Shown: positions 1 through 64,000, numbered from the stretch's first letter. The stretch: 64,000 nucleotides of DNA from Merluccius polli (GCA_030340625.1 JAOPHQ010004269.1:56001-120000); one strand, 5' to 3'. Numbers and translations are program-made. The notes: a model not told the origin generated them from the sequence alone.

Positions 1-1239
1 TGATCATACTGGGACCTATGAAGGACCGGGTAAACGATGACCTCATCTCAGAGTTCCCCCACAAGTTCGGCTCCTGTGTTCCCCGTAAGTTGAAGCAGTA
101 ACGACGCAGCCAATGTCAAGGCACTGCTTCTCAGTCAAGTGACACAACCTCTCACTTGTGTGGTGTTTTGAACAGATACGACCCGCCCGAGACGAGAGAA
201 CGAGATGGACGGCCAGGACTACCACTTTGTGGGGTCTCGCGAGCAGATGGAGAAAGACATCCAGGACAATAAGTTCATCGAGGCCGGCCAGTTCAACGAG
301 AACCTCTACGGGACCAGCATCCTGTCTGTCAGAGCAGTGGCAGAAAGGGTAAGGCCACCTTCTCGTATTTCTCCCCAAGATAAAGTTACTTGAACGGTGT
401 ATTTTCAGTGTAACCCAGGAAAGTAACAAGAGCAAACCTCTGTAAAAGAATGTTTTACAGCCACTCAACTAAACCTGAAAGCTTCAGGAGTATCGGGTTA
501 ACAAGACGGGCTTGTGCAACATGTTAAAATCAAAGAATGTAATTCATCTTTTTATTCTATTATTTTTTAGGGGAAACACTGCATTCTTGATGTATCTGGG
601 AACGCTATAAAACGACTGCAACAAGCACAACTATATCCTATCGCCATCTTCATTAAACCAAAATCTGTTGAAGCCCTAATGTAAGTCAACATTTTCACCC
701 AAAACCTTTTTTTTTCTTTTGAAGGTCTTAAGTTCTCAATAACCCGATCAATCGCGTCAACGACAACCCCTTTGTGTCTATTACAGGGAAATGAATAAGA
801 GGCAGACGTATGAGCAGGCCAATAAAGTCTTTGATAAGGCAATTAAACTGGAGCAGGAGTTCGGAGAATATTTCACAGGTAGGTTTCACTGTGCCCCCCC
901 AGTCCCCATCTATAATTCGATGATATTATAGAAATGAATGGTACATTGTAAATAATGAATTCATAAATGCCATTTGGTGGACTTTTTTTCTCCAAAGCAT
1001 CTTACAATAGTGTGTGTGCATAGTGGGAATCGAACCCCTAACCTTAGCAGTGTTAATGCCATGCTCTCCCCGTTGAGCTACACGCAACCACTTGAAGGCC
1101 ATCATCTAACATGTCTGCTTTGTGTCCCCCAGCCATTGTACAGGGTGACTCGTTAGAGGAGATCTACAACAAAATCAAGCTCATCATCGAGGAGCAGTCG
1201 GGCCCCTACATCTGGATCCCTTCCTCCGAGAAGCTCTGA
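1..1239 (+). CDS. dlg3: DLG-family MAGUK scaffold, C-terminal part (guanylate-kinase-like domain), 5' truncated by window
   Basis: Five exons are visible: 1-84, 176-348, 571-680, 787-878 and 1133-1239 (stop TGA 1237-1239). All introns are GT-AG and phases agree, giving 187 residues. The product is the catalytically inactive guanylate-kinase-like domain and C-terminus of a membrane-associated guanylate kinase, which in this family recruits receptors and GKAP/SAPAP-type partners at synapses and cell junctions. Readable family signatures include ILGPMKDRVNDDLISEFPHK at the start, the MDGQDYHFV and FIEAGQFNENLYGTS segments, GKHCILDVSGNAIKRLQQAQ in the third exon, and the C-terminus PYIWIPSSEKL. 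The family assignment is certain. The paralogue dlg3 is inferred from the HKFGSCVPHTTRPRR-like run and from tex11 lying next door. PDZ and SH3 domains lie left of the window. tex11 is convergent downstream. Confidence 0.93.
968..1088 (-). repeat. tRNA-derived SINE fragment in the last dlg3 intron
   Basis: Read on the minus strand, the copy has a tRNA-like head (GTAGCTCAACGGGGAGAGCA, then a B-box-like GGGTTCGATTCC) and a tail resembling the common fish SINE tail CTTTGGA-AAAA--TC-ACCAAATGGC. The tRNA-like part is interrupted and lacks a cloverleaf 3' half, so it is a SINE, not a tRNA gene. The head ends about 44 bases before the acceptor of the final dlg3 exon. Confidence 0.6.
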
Positions 1240-1770
1240 GCTGCCAGCTCCCCACCCCCAACCTACACCCCACCATCACCTCCTCCTCCAACACCACCCC
1301 TGCTTCTGTGCAGAACTCCTATCCTGAGAAAAACCCCTGTCCACCCCAAACTAAATTACTACCCCCCCTTCCCCATTTTTTGCAGATAAGTTTCATATCA
1401 AGTTTTAGTGTCCTCATATGTTATTCGCTAATGGGAAGAAAAAAAAGAAGTCTTATCACCATTACTGTGACTGTGCACACCCCTGCATGAGTTTCTCAAC
1501 GAATCCATTCAAGACTGGAAATGCCATTCCGAATGAATTTTGTCATTTTAAAAACAACAAAAAGGGAAAAAAGGAACAAATCCTTTTTTTTTTTTTTTCG
1601 ATTTTTGTTCTTTTTTTAAAGCGTACTGGGACTGACTACGAAGACCAGAATGTTTTACAGAATTCGGGAGAACGCGAGAAGAGTTGAGATGCGGTGGGAA
1701 GGGAGGGGAGAGAACAGAGTCTAACCATAACAAGTTGGAACACTTTGTAAATGTTCATCAAATCAAACTA

Positions 1771-1776
1771 AATAAA
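1771..1776 (+). terminator. dlg3: proximal AATAAA poly(A) signal for dlg3
   Basis: This canonical hexamer lies 532 bases after the dlg3 stop codon and is the first AATAAA on this strand. Use is inferred. Confidence 0.45.
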
Positions 1777-2893
1777 AAAAACAAAGAAAAGACACGCGAG
1801 TGAAAAAACCAATTGCAGATTTTTTTTTTTTCTAAAAGGACTGGATGAAATCGCAGCCAGCTTTATAATGACTGAAGAAGTTGGTGGAGAAGCCTACAAA
1901 CTGGGGATCTATTTATCACAAACCAGTCGGGTCGTCTGCCGGTTGCCTGTATAAAAATACACCATGGAAGGCGGCGCAAAAGGAACGAAATGAGTTGTGA
2001 ATCTCTACATTTATATTATTAAAAAAAATCACAAGGTAAATGATAAAATCCTACTAAGATTTTACTACATATTAAAAACTACACATTTTACACTTCACTA
2101 GAATTGTCTACTTGGAGGGCTGTTAGATTTCATTTTTTTATTTGTTTTTATTTTGGATGTTTTTTGGGGGGATTTTGCTTGTGGGTTTGAGCTGCTGTGT
2201 AAAGGACGAGGGGGGGGGGAGAGATGTGTAACTGGGCTCTGCAAAACACCAAACTGCCTTACATCAAATACAAATTCTGTTTCCTGACTACCTGTTCTCT
2301 ATTACGGGAGGCTACACACACAACTGGCAAAACACAGGAAATGTTCTAGATTTTCCTTTTTTGTGTTACTGTGTCCTTCAAACTTCCAGGAGGCCATACT
2401 AGAGTGCAATAGATTTAAATGCAGTCTCCACTCTGTGCTCACTTGTATTTTACCCTGTATTATCATTATATTATCATTTTTAATCCTGTTCTTTCCTTTT
2501 TCTGGTACATTTGAAACTAAACCGATCCCCAATTAGATTTGAATTTGGATGGCCAGATCAGCATCCTCATCGGCCCCAGTTAAGCAGCAGATTCCCCATT
2601 ACACTCTCTGCCTTCCCAGATGATTCTCCTCTGAGTTGAGTGGTCACGCGGTACTGTCCTGTACACCACCACGGCGGTGGCCTTAAAAGAAAAAAACAAA
2701 ACAAACGGGTAGTAAAATAAACAATGTGTTATCAATTAAGAGTCGCTATATATAACCTGTTCTGGGTCGTCGTCCCCCTCCCCCCTTTCTACCCTTACTT
2801 GAAACACTAAAGATGGGTTGGATTAAAACCATTATTCTCTGTATCCATACCAGTATGAATTCTTTGTATTCGACCTGGGAGGGGGGGGTAAAG

Positions 2894-3030
<137 letters not shown>

Positions 3031-4614
3031 GCTGGGTGGGCTGAAGTACAGATACCATTTCTCCTGCAACTCGATTCACATTTCATACTCGTTATGAAAT
3101 GTGTGCTGTCTTAAAAGGTGTCTTCTGCTAAAGTTTTCAATTTGTCTTCAAGTGAACCATTTTTATTCGGAAAAAGATAATCTATTGTCTTAATGTTTGG
3201 TTTCTAAAGCTGTGGTGAAAGCTTTGTGTGAAGATGCATGAGTGTGGGCAGTCTGATAGCAACGTGATTGAAGCGACTTGTGACATCTTCCCATGCGGGT
3301 GGGCCCGTTGGCGCTGTGTTCCCGTGTCATGCTCATGTGAAGACCACATGTCTGGCTCGTGGAAGGAGGAATACTATGCCCCCCCGTGAATGAACATTTT
3401 GAAAAATTGCTCTTCCTCTGAGCAAACAAAAAAAGGCTTTTGTTTTTTGGTCTCTTGAGCACCAGACCCACTGGAAGGAAGAAAATAAACAGTAACCCTT
3501 AACCCCACTTGGGTGACCCTCACTCCCCCCTGCGGAGCACCTGTATACCTGCAGGCGTTTTCTGAACAGGTGTGCCCACCTGCCAGGCTACTACCACTGC
3601 TTAACCAGCTATCATTACCTGTGTCAAAACCAGAGTTCAGGGAATATCCGAAGGGAACAGAGCCATTTATAAACTGCTTGCAGACTGTTTCAACAACATA
3701 AAGGGTGTGGTAGCTGTACAATGTAAATAAGCCCCAGCAGACATCCCCTCACCTGTGCTTCATGCATGTGGGAATCAGACTGGGACATGTTTTATAGTCC
3801 ACAAATGTCAGGTAAGTAAACTTTGAGCTACTCTGAGATATAATTTCCATAACAATGTGCCGTATCGTTGGTATTTATCTATAGACGAATCTCTTCAGAT
3901 GCCTATTGGAACACTAAGCTAGTCAGTTGGGAATTTAATTCCCTCAAGTAGGGCCTGTCTAAATGTGATTTCTTGTGGAACGTGTCTGGGTGTATAGATT
4001 TTAAAATTATATATATTGTATGAATACTGAAAAAGGTGACACGAGCAGAAAACCTACACAACAAATATCACAAATGCCAGGAGCAGCAACCAGTATCTCA
4101 TTTAGACCTTTAGAAATTTGCTCCGCCTCTGGTGTTTCCGTTCCAATACAGCTGACTGTTAAATATGTGTGTATGTCAGTCAGCCATGTCAAAGCCCAAA
4201 GAACTTGATTTAATTTTACTCTTAACGGAGGTTGTGGTATATAACGAAATGGAACCCGAATGCCTCTGTGTGTATAATTGATGAGGGTCCTTGTTCTGGT
4301 GAGAGAGAAATGACATGTTTCTATTTTTTATTTAACTTTTTTGGGGAGGAGGGAGGGAGGGAGGGGTTGGTTATCGTTTGACGTTTTTGGGTAATGAGTT
4401 GTTTATGTTAGAGCACATATGTGCAGTAAGTGCTTGCAAACATGAACCCTTTGATTGTACAGTAGTTTTCCTTCCTGTCTGTGCGGGTGGCACAGCCAAT
4501 CAGGACGCTTGGCCTCGCAGCCTTCCCTGTCCTAGTCATGAGGGAACTCAGTCCTGCTACTTTTGTTTGGGTTTTAATTTTTGGGACTTGACCAGAGTTT
4601 ATTTGTTTGGAAAT

Positions 4615-4620
4615 AATAAA
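4615..4620 (+). terminator. dlg3: distal AATAAA poly(A) signal, possible end of dlg3
   Basis: This is the last plus-strand AATAAA before the convergent tex11 3' end, whose own signal on the opposite strand is 128 bases further on. If it is used, the two mRNAs end almost back to back. Confidence 0.35.
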
Positions 4621-4747
4621 ATATGTGACTCGGTTACTGGGTTTTTGATGTGCTCCTTATTCAACCCTAAGCAAACTCCACAGGGGTTCATGAGTGGTGA
4701 GATGTGAACAGCCTTTTTAAAATTTATTTTTGACTTGCAACTTAATG

Positions 4748-4753
4748 TTTATT
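4748..4753 (-). terminator. tex11: tex11 poly(A) signal AATAAA
   Basis: The complement reads AATAAA and lies 145 bases past the tex11 stop codon. This gives a short 3' UTR, as is common for germ-line genes. Confidence 0.6.
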
Positions 4754-4897
4754 TGAAAGATCACATACGTGGAAGTGGAGTATCTGACAGGAACATGTCA
4801 GGAAACATTAAAAGTGAACGTCCAACAATAACATGGCTTGGGAGCAAGTGGCATGCATTACACACCCATCCAAGGTGAAGAGTTCCTCGCAGTCAGG

Positions 4898-15649
<10,752 letters not shown>

Positions 15650-15693
15650 GTTCACAGCAGAACGTGAGGCTCGAAGAGAACTGTCGCGAGCCG

Positions 15694-15701
15694 TGACGTC
15701 A
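15694..15701. promoter_or_regulatory. tex11: full cAMP-response element TGACGTCA at the tex11 5' end
   Basis: A perfect palindromic CRE lies 45 bases upstream of the tex11 start codon, in a GC-rich patch containing TCGCGAG and GCGCGC. CREB/CREM factors bind this octamer, and CREM drives many testis genes in mammals. The link to tex11 germ-line expression is inference. A TATATAG sequence on the minus strand near 15746-15752 could be a TATA element. Confidence 0.55.
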
Positions 15702-15794
15702 GCAGCCGTTATTCTGCCTGGCGCGCGGCCCTGCAGCCGTTTATCTATATAGGTTAGGTGGGCCAATTCATTTCTCCCAAAGGTGAACTAGGCT

Positions 15795-15914
15795 CACCCT
15801 ATCCCATCCCACCCTATCCCACCCTAAACCACCCTATCCCACCCTATCCCACCCTATCCCATCCCACCCTATCCCACCCTAAACCACCCTATCCCACCCT
15901 ATCCCACCCTAGCC
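15795..15914. repeat. ACCCTATCCC minisatellite in the tex11-kdrl intergenic region
   Basis: About twelve 10-bp units (ACCCTATCCC, with ACCCTAAACC and ATCCC variants) lie about 150 bp upstream of the tex11 start. The unit looks like telomeric CCCTAA but is not a perfect match, so it is better called a minisatellite than an interstitial telomere. Confidence 0.9.
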
Positions 15915-18187
15915 CCTTGTAAGACCAACACATCAGCATGTGTTCAAATATATTATACTTTCCAATGTGACCTGCATGTGAGTTGATAATTAACTGTACT
16001 ACTAAGCCTGACTCAAACAACTAGGACATTTCCAGACCACGTTTATGTCAAAGATAACAAATCATAAAAAATAACAACATAAAATGAATAACAACACAAT
16101 TTGTATACGATTAGATAGGCTCATGTAGCAATGCATCCTGTTTTGTTGATTAAGACATCTGTCCGACGCCACGGTACGATGAACATTTTGGAAGTTCACA
16201 CACACACACACACACGCCCAAGGGTTATTTGTTCACCAAGACGGACGGGACAGGGGAGGCAGCCCCCTCCAATGGCCCTCCTCAACAACATCTTTGTTGC
16301 CACGGGTCCTTTTACTGTGCACTTTATTGTCAGCTCAAAAGGAAAGAGTGCAAGCTGTGTGCAGAAATGGTCTCAGTCCACCATATTGTGTTTTTCTACA
16401 CAGGACCCTAAAGTAGAAACGTCTTAAAAGCCCACCCCTCTCAGCTTGCGCTTCCAGCAATTGTTCCAGGGGGAGACTTATCTGCTTCCTCCTGGCCCGG
16501 TGGGAATGCCTGCTTCTCCAAAGAGTGGCTATACGACAAGTAGTAGCATACGGTAGCCACTAAATATTGTATAGTAATAGTAGTATTGTATATGAGCATA
16601 GTGTGTCTACTATGCTATATAATATACTTCCATACAATACAATTTATAGTGGCTACCACAATGTATGTGTACAGTATATACAGTGTAGTGTAGTGTAGTG
16701 TAGTGTAGTGTGGTGTGGTGTATAGCATTGTAACAGACAAAATAAATGCAATCCTAGATTTGTCTTCACGTTATGACTGAAACTATCAAAGCTTTGATTG
16801 TTTTTAAGCCTTTTGAATGACTGTATATGACTGCTAATACAATTTTGCAGTTAGACTTTACAATCAAACTTTTTCATAGTTCTGGTGAATTGTGTGTCTG
16901 CTGATAGAAAGAAAATGTAGCATAAAATGTAAATACTCCTCAAAGCGAGTTTTATCTATGCCCATGTTTTCATATATCCCTGTTTTCTCCTACATGAGAC
17001 AGGAGGAATGAGACACTTAAACATTTGCTTTGTGTGTCGACTCCTCACTACCAACAGAAGCCGCAGAGAAACAAGATTTTAAAAATGGCAGACTTGTTGG
17101 TGGTCCATCCGGCCACAGGCGGAAAGGTGAGGCCAGGATGCTGTTATTTACAGACCTGCAACACGCATAGTTATTGTAGTGAAGACGTCGGTCTGTGGCA
17201 CATCCACACACAGCACGGTGCTCACTGACAGAGAACACACACACACACACAGTTTATTGACATTGATATAAAAAGCTGTATATCCTGTTACTAAAGTTAA
17301 AAATAAACCCCGGCAAATATTTATCTTAAAAACCAGACAGATAGGTGTTTCTGCTCAAATAATGATTGTTTACTTTTTTGGCTGCTGACAAGCATTTGAG
17401 AGTCTGAGAACATCATGGATGTTCAAGATAACTTTGATTTTATCAGTTAAACAAAAGGCTCATGTGAGAAAACAATCAATGTAGAAATGTCTTTTTTTAT
17501 TTCCTGCAGTTCGTAACCATGTGGAACTGGGTAACTTAAGGGCTGCACATTTATATGGGTATGTCAATGTATATTAAGTGGAAAATGGAAGCACATTGTA
17601 TGCACCAAGGTCTATGTTTTAAAGCACTTTACTGCTTCATTACGTGTTAATGAGACTAATCTAATTGAAGTCCTGGTGGTGCTATTTGTTGCATTTATTG
17701 TTTATGAAGCCCATTGTCCTTTAATTTCATAAATTTGATATCCCCTCCTCAATTCTGAACTTTAAAAACATAGGGTTCAAGCAAGATCTTGTTTCATCTG
17801 AAAATCTGGCATGCACCACATGCACCACAACTGCAAAGTGATTATACAAGTTGTCAACTTAAACTCACATTGATTTTCCACTTATAACAATTGGTGGCAC
17901 GATCAATCTAAAGGGTAAGCAAACACGAGAAAGTATAAGAAGTAATTTATATTATCATTTAGGCTATATAGGCTAACATTATTATATAACAATATTTTAT
18001 TATTAATAATAATTTTAGAATGAACCTACTAGTCAGGAGAACGTTATTATTCATCGTAGGCTACAGTGTCAAAAACACGTAGCACCTTTAATTGTTTTGA
18101 CACAATGTAAAAAATGTCAATTCTCCCTCCTCATTAGCCCCCTGGCATAGTTAGACATGACGTCGCGTCCCTTCCTCCCCCGCCGTC
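15915..18187. other. intergenic region between divergent tex11 and kdrl
   Basis: No coding exon was recognised. The sequence is AT-rich and holds a short AC run (16199-16215) and a TAGTG-type array (16682-16721). The last 150 bases are GC-richer and form the kdrl promoter. It probably contains regulatory DNA for kdrl, but no specific element could be supported by eye. Confidence 0.5.
16682..16721. repeat. (TAGTG)n pentanucleotide tract
   Basis: About eight units of AGTGT/GGTGT lie in tandem in the tex11-kdrl intergenic DNA. Confidence 0.9.
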
Positions 18188-18194
18188 TATAAAG
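18158..18194 (+). promoter_or_regulatory. kdrl: kdrl core promoter: CRE-like TGACGTCG and TATA box
   Basis: TGACGTC at 18158-18164 is followed by a pyrimidine-rich stretch and a TATAAAG box at 18188-18194, then a CpG-rich start region (CCGCGGCTCGCGCGCGGGAC). By the usual TATA spacing, transcription would start near 18215-18222. The mammalian KDR promoter is usually described as TATA-less, so a TATA box here is noteworthy. The start site itself is inferred. Confidence 0.6.
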
Positions 18195-18217
18195 CCGCGG
18201 CTCGCGCGCGGGACCGC

Positions 18218-18730
18218 AAGTGATTTTGGCTAAAGGGAGGAGAGCGAGTAGCGGCGCGCATTAAAAAAAAAAAGGAAAATCTCAGCCCTGCGATTGGCGT
18301 GGTTGGTGTCTTACTGCTGTTAACAACAACAACAACAACAACAACAACAAAGGACACTACTTATTCAAAGTGTAAAAAAACAACAACTTTGAAAAAAACA
18401 ACAACTGACATTTCCTTTAGCGAGAGAAACCAGGTCGCACCTGCCCCGAGGGAGAGCCCCGAGGTGCGGATCCGACCCGCGGAGCGGACCTCTGTGGGGA
18501 CCTCAGCCATGGGATTGGACCCTTTCCACATTTATCCTTGAGATTTGGGAGATTAACGAGTTAGCGAGTGGGTTTTTTTCTCTGTAGGAAGAAGTTTAGG
18601 GTTGTTGTTTTTTTTTTATCTCCGAGAACTGTTATTTCTTCTTTTTCCGTGACCGTGGATCTACCACACCGGTGTGTGTGAATAGCCAGCGGGTTTGGAC
18701 CTGGGCGCAGAGCGGTGTTGGACTGACATC
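18218..18730 (+). other. kdrl: kdrl 5' untranslated leader with CAA repeat
   Basis: About 510 nt lie between the predicted start site and the start codon. No splice signals forcing an upstream exon were noticed. An AAC/CAA run at 18322-18350 gives an unstructured purine-rich stretch, followed by more CAACAA and AAAACAAC segments. One short upstream ORF is present (18509-18541). The end at 18730 is fixed by the ATG; the 5' end is an estimate from the TATA box. Confidence 0.55.
18509..18541 (+). promoter_or_regulatory. upstream ORF in the kdrl leader (10 codons)
   Basis: The ATG lies in a strong context (GCCATGG) and opens MGLDPFHIYP followed by TGA, ending 189 bases before the receptor ATG. 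It appears to be the only ATG in the predicted leader ahead of the main start, so scanning ribosomes should meet it first. The short length and the long gap would favour reinitiation at the main ATG. Confidence 0.6.
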
Positions 18731-61347
<42,617 letters not shown>

Positions 61348-62626
61348 CCCGCCTAGCGCCTGGCACGCACACATAAGCCCCTTTCACACGTGAATGCCAT
61401 AAAAATGGCCGGATTCAGTCTTCCGGTAAAGGTAGAGGAAAGCTGCCATTCACACACCACTGGACTCCAACAGCCAACACACCATCGCCTCCTCTTCCTC
61501 CTCCTCCTCCTCCTCCTCTTCCTCCTCCTCCTCTTCCTGCTAGCTTAGTTCAGGCCACAGGTTCAGCACACAAACAACGTTTGTGGTTTCCGGACATCCT
61601 TGTGAACCAGTGCTGTTCAGGACCAGTCAACTGTGACTCATCTCTGTCCAGCGATGAGACGGCAAACCGCACTGTAACAACCCCCCTGTGACACCCTGTA
61701 GAACAGCTGACAGCCTCAGGTATTTTCTGTATTCTACTGTGAACATGGGCAAAGCACAACCGTCGCCACCACAAACCACATCCAAAAAGACAAGGAATGA
61801 TGTCACTTGATGTCAGTGTGAGGAAAATCCAGAGGAGAATGCTTTTCCTATTGTATTTCTATGAACTGGATGGTGTTTTATTGTTACACATATTCTTTTA
61901 TTTCTTTTATTATTTGGATATTTTTTAATTGAAGTAGCAACCTATGAGTATGAGTATGTATGAGTACGTGCTCCCATGTAACCGTCAAACAACTGTTTTA
62001 GTAGTTTTGTTTGTGTGTCTTTTATTTTTGTATGAAACACCTGGCTGATTATAATATGATATAAGTCCACAATGAAGAATTTTAGTTTTGAAGCTTTTTG
62101 TATAAGAAGGATTATTTACACAAGGATTATTTTATGTATTGATATCATGATAGCTATGATAACTCAGGTTGGAGAGAGGAAGGAAAGTGTTACGTGGTTG
62201 AAAGGCTTGTTCAACACAGACCATTGTCCGTATGGTTTATTAAGGGAACAGGGTAGACATTAAGGGTAAAGATGGACTGATTTTGAATTTACATGGTCAT
62301 CCTACGTGAAGAGGGTTAGGGTGAGGTTATTTAGTTGTATTTCCTTATTCTGGTTCAAAGATGAAGGAGAGATTCAAAGGAAGAAGAGAAAGGGAACAAG
62401 AGAAAGACAGTTTTTAGATTTTACACTGAAATTTAAACCAAAGGATTTACTTTCATTATCTCTCTTTTTATATTAACAACATATTACATACCAGCATTTC
62501 ATTCCAGGTTGATATGCTGTTTGTGCTGCTGTATCCTATCATGGCATAGAAAAGCTAAGGGAATCTGCTCTGGCAGAACAAATATATATGGAAAAATACT
62601 GATATGTTTTTTGTGTGCTAATTGTT

Positions 62627-62632
62627 AATAAA
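62627..62632 (+). terminator. kdrl: kdrl proximal poly(A) signal
   Basis: AATAAA followed by AGCTTGCAGG lies about 1.28 kb after the stop codon. Confidence 0.5.
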
Positions 62633-63522
62633 GCTTGCAGGGCAGGCTAAAGAAACAACATCTGTTAGCACAAGGCTGACCACTTTAGACAACAGAAGTT
62701 ATATTTCGGTGTGTAGGACCTTTTTATTAAAACAAATTAAGCATTTTATTCAAACATTTTATTCACAAAAAAGTCATATACTGTAATTTACCATACTTTA
62801 TTTCACTTAACCAGGTAATAGTGCAGCTTGTGTTATCAGACACATATAGCTTGTTTAGATTAATGACCACTAGATGAAACATTTTGTGTCTGCACACTAA
62901 ATAGTGGGGGGGTTTGTATCCTTTCTCCAAATGTTGCCAACTTGTGTATTGTGGACCAACGGTTGTTTTTGTTGTAGAGAGGACGTGATTATGCACTGAT
63001 ATTTTCATTATTTTGTATTCTAAATGTATATTATTAATCACCAGTGTTGGGAGCACTACTCAGATTACATCCAGAGAGTAATATAGTGATTGACTCATGA
63101 AATGTAACCCATATTGTTCAAATTAGTAGTTCATTTCAGTATGTTATTATATTATTTCTTTTCTGTCTATTATCCCTTTCAGGCTTTGTTTGAGAAAATT
63201 ATAATCATTTCTTGTGTGTCTGTCTCTAATCTAAGCCGTCGTGGAAATTTACTTTCAAATCGTTTCACTTTTTGATATTACTACCCAAACATCAATTTGA
63301 ATATTTAGAGTGGTTTTATTTGCATTTATCATAAATATGAATTACCAAAAATATGTACACTAGTCCAAGCCAAGTTATAAGAAATGTTCATTTAACATGA
63401 GAGTGGCCTAACATGTATATCGGTCTACTTTTGTTTGTCATAACATTGTAGCATAGCGAGAAACTAAATGAAAGCAATGTTCCCCATCACTGTTATATAT
63501 AAGCATATGAAGTAAATAATTG

Positions 63523-63528
63523 AATAAA
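63523..63528 (+). terminator. kdrl: kdrl distal poly(A) signal
   Basis: AATAAA is followed about 25 bases later by a GT-rich segment (GTACACCGTGTCTG), as expected for a cleavage site near 63545. Confidence 0.6.
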
Positions 63529-63599
63529 GATTTATATATTTATACGGTACACCGTGTCTGCAGTTCTTGTTGTTAATAACTTATGTTGAAAAATATATT

Positions 63600-63828
63600 G
63601 TGTGTAGGGCAGTAGCGGAACAAGTCAGAGGCGGGCCAAATGACCGGGCCCTTTACGGTACGCGGTTGGCGACCGGGGGGGGTTGCGCGCGATTGATGAT
63701 GGGGGGGGGGGGGGGGGGGGGGTGTTCGCGAAAATCATCCACAGCCGGGCCCCTAGAGACCCGGGCCCCTAGAGACCCGGGGCCCGCGGGCAGCCGCCCA
63801 CCCAGCCCCTCCTGAAGCCCCGCCCCTG
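63600..63828. other. GC-rich downstream DNA with poly-G and a 17-bp duplication
   Basis: Following the kdrl 3' end, composition jumps to very GC-rich with a G run at about 63701-63722 and a direct duplication of GGGCCCCTAGAGACCCG near 63748-63782. It looks like a fragment of a dispersed element adjoining the next SINE. No gene was seen. Confidence 0.5.
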
Positions 63829-64000
63829 GTGTAGGGTGGCTAGGGTGCTCGACTCCTAGCCAAAAAGATACAGGGTTCGATCCCCAATGTCCATAGCCTA
63901 GCTAGGCATCCTTAAAAGATGCCTAACCCCCTTCCTGCTCTTAGTGACCTGTATCTGGATTCACTGTGTCACTTTGGATGAAAGCATCTGCTAAATAACT
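63829..64000 (+). repeat. tRNA-derived SINE, best-preserved copy
   Basis: The head GTGGCTAGGGTGCTCGACTC carries an A-box-like region, and CAGGGTTCGATCCCCAATG is a good B box. The body contains CTAGGCATCCTTAAAAGATGCC and the element ends with TTGGATGAAAGCATCTGCTA, the widespread fish SINE tail. It reaches the window edge and is a useful reference for the other seven copies. Confidence 0.85.

Larger units (their letters stand above)
61348..63550 (+). other. kdrl: kdrl 3' UTR with two poly(A) signals
   Basis: AT-rich non-coding sequence follows the stop. A CTC/TCC-rich patch is at 61487-61539. AATAAA occurs at 62627-62632 and 63523-63528, so short (about 1.3 kb) and long (about 2.2 kb) 3' UTRs are possible. 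ATTTA-type elements are scattered through the second half. Confidence 0.7.

Noticed and set aside
1018..1088. tRNA gene on the minus strand
   Set aside because: It has A- and B-box-like text but the cloverleaf is not complete, and the copy continues into a SINE tail.
15795..15914. Interstitial telomeric repeat
   Set aside because: The unit is 10 bp ACCCTATCCC, not TTAGGG/CCCTAA, so it was recorded as a minisatellite.

Overview
The window is vertebrate nuclear DNA, most likely from a teleost fish. Genes are split by GT-AG introns, 3' UTRs are AT-rich, and dinucleotide repeats are very dense. Several tRNA-derived SINEs end in a tail of the 'GGATAAAAGC-TCTGCTAAA' type that is widespread in fish, and several MITE-like copies are present. 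No prokaryotic, viral or CRISPR signal was seen. The species cannot be named from the sequence alone.

Three protein genes account for essentially all recognisable coding sequence. (1) 1-1239, plus strand: the last five exons of a DLG-family MAGUK, best match dlg3, encoding most of the guanylate-kinase-like domain and the C-terminus. A 3' UTR follows that may reach about 4.64 kb. (2) 4898-15649, minus strand: a complete 28-exon tex11 (SPO22/ZIP4-like meiotic TPR protein, 893 aa). It converges tail-to-tail on dlg3. (3) 18731-61347, plus strand: a complete 30-coding-exon VEGF receptor tyrosine kinase of the KDR-like type (kdrl / VEGFR4, 1308 aa). It is divergent from tex11 across about 3 kb of intergenic DNA and has a TATA box, a long leader with a short uORF, and a 3' UTR ending near 63.55 kb. 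Both complete models were joined exon by exon by reading splice sites. The summed exon lengths are multiples of three with no internal stop.

The gene order dlg3 - tex11 - kdrl is informative. In human, DLG3 and TEX11 are neighbours on Xq13.1 and no VEGFR gene lies beside them, so this order fits the view that a fourth VEGFR was lost in placental mammals. The three genes have unrelated jobs: synaptic scaffold, meiotic crossover factor, endothelial receptor.

Most of the remaining sequence is intron. It holds long (GT)n, (AT)n, (CT)n, (TTC)n and (CATA)n tracts, three minisatellites, an unusual number of 15-40 nt poly(G)/poly(C) runs, antisense SINEs close to splice acceptors, MITE-like insertions, and several perfect foldbacks. 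No previously undescribed multi-gene system was found. The most interesting local structures are a 33-bp inverted repeat around tex11 exon 23, two adjacent near-perfect palindromes in kdrl intron 18, and repeat tracts built into splice acceptors of kdrl exons 18 and 27.
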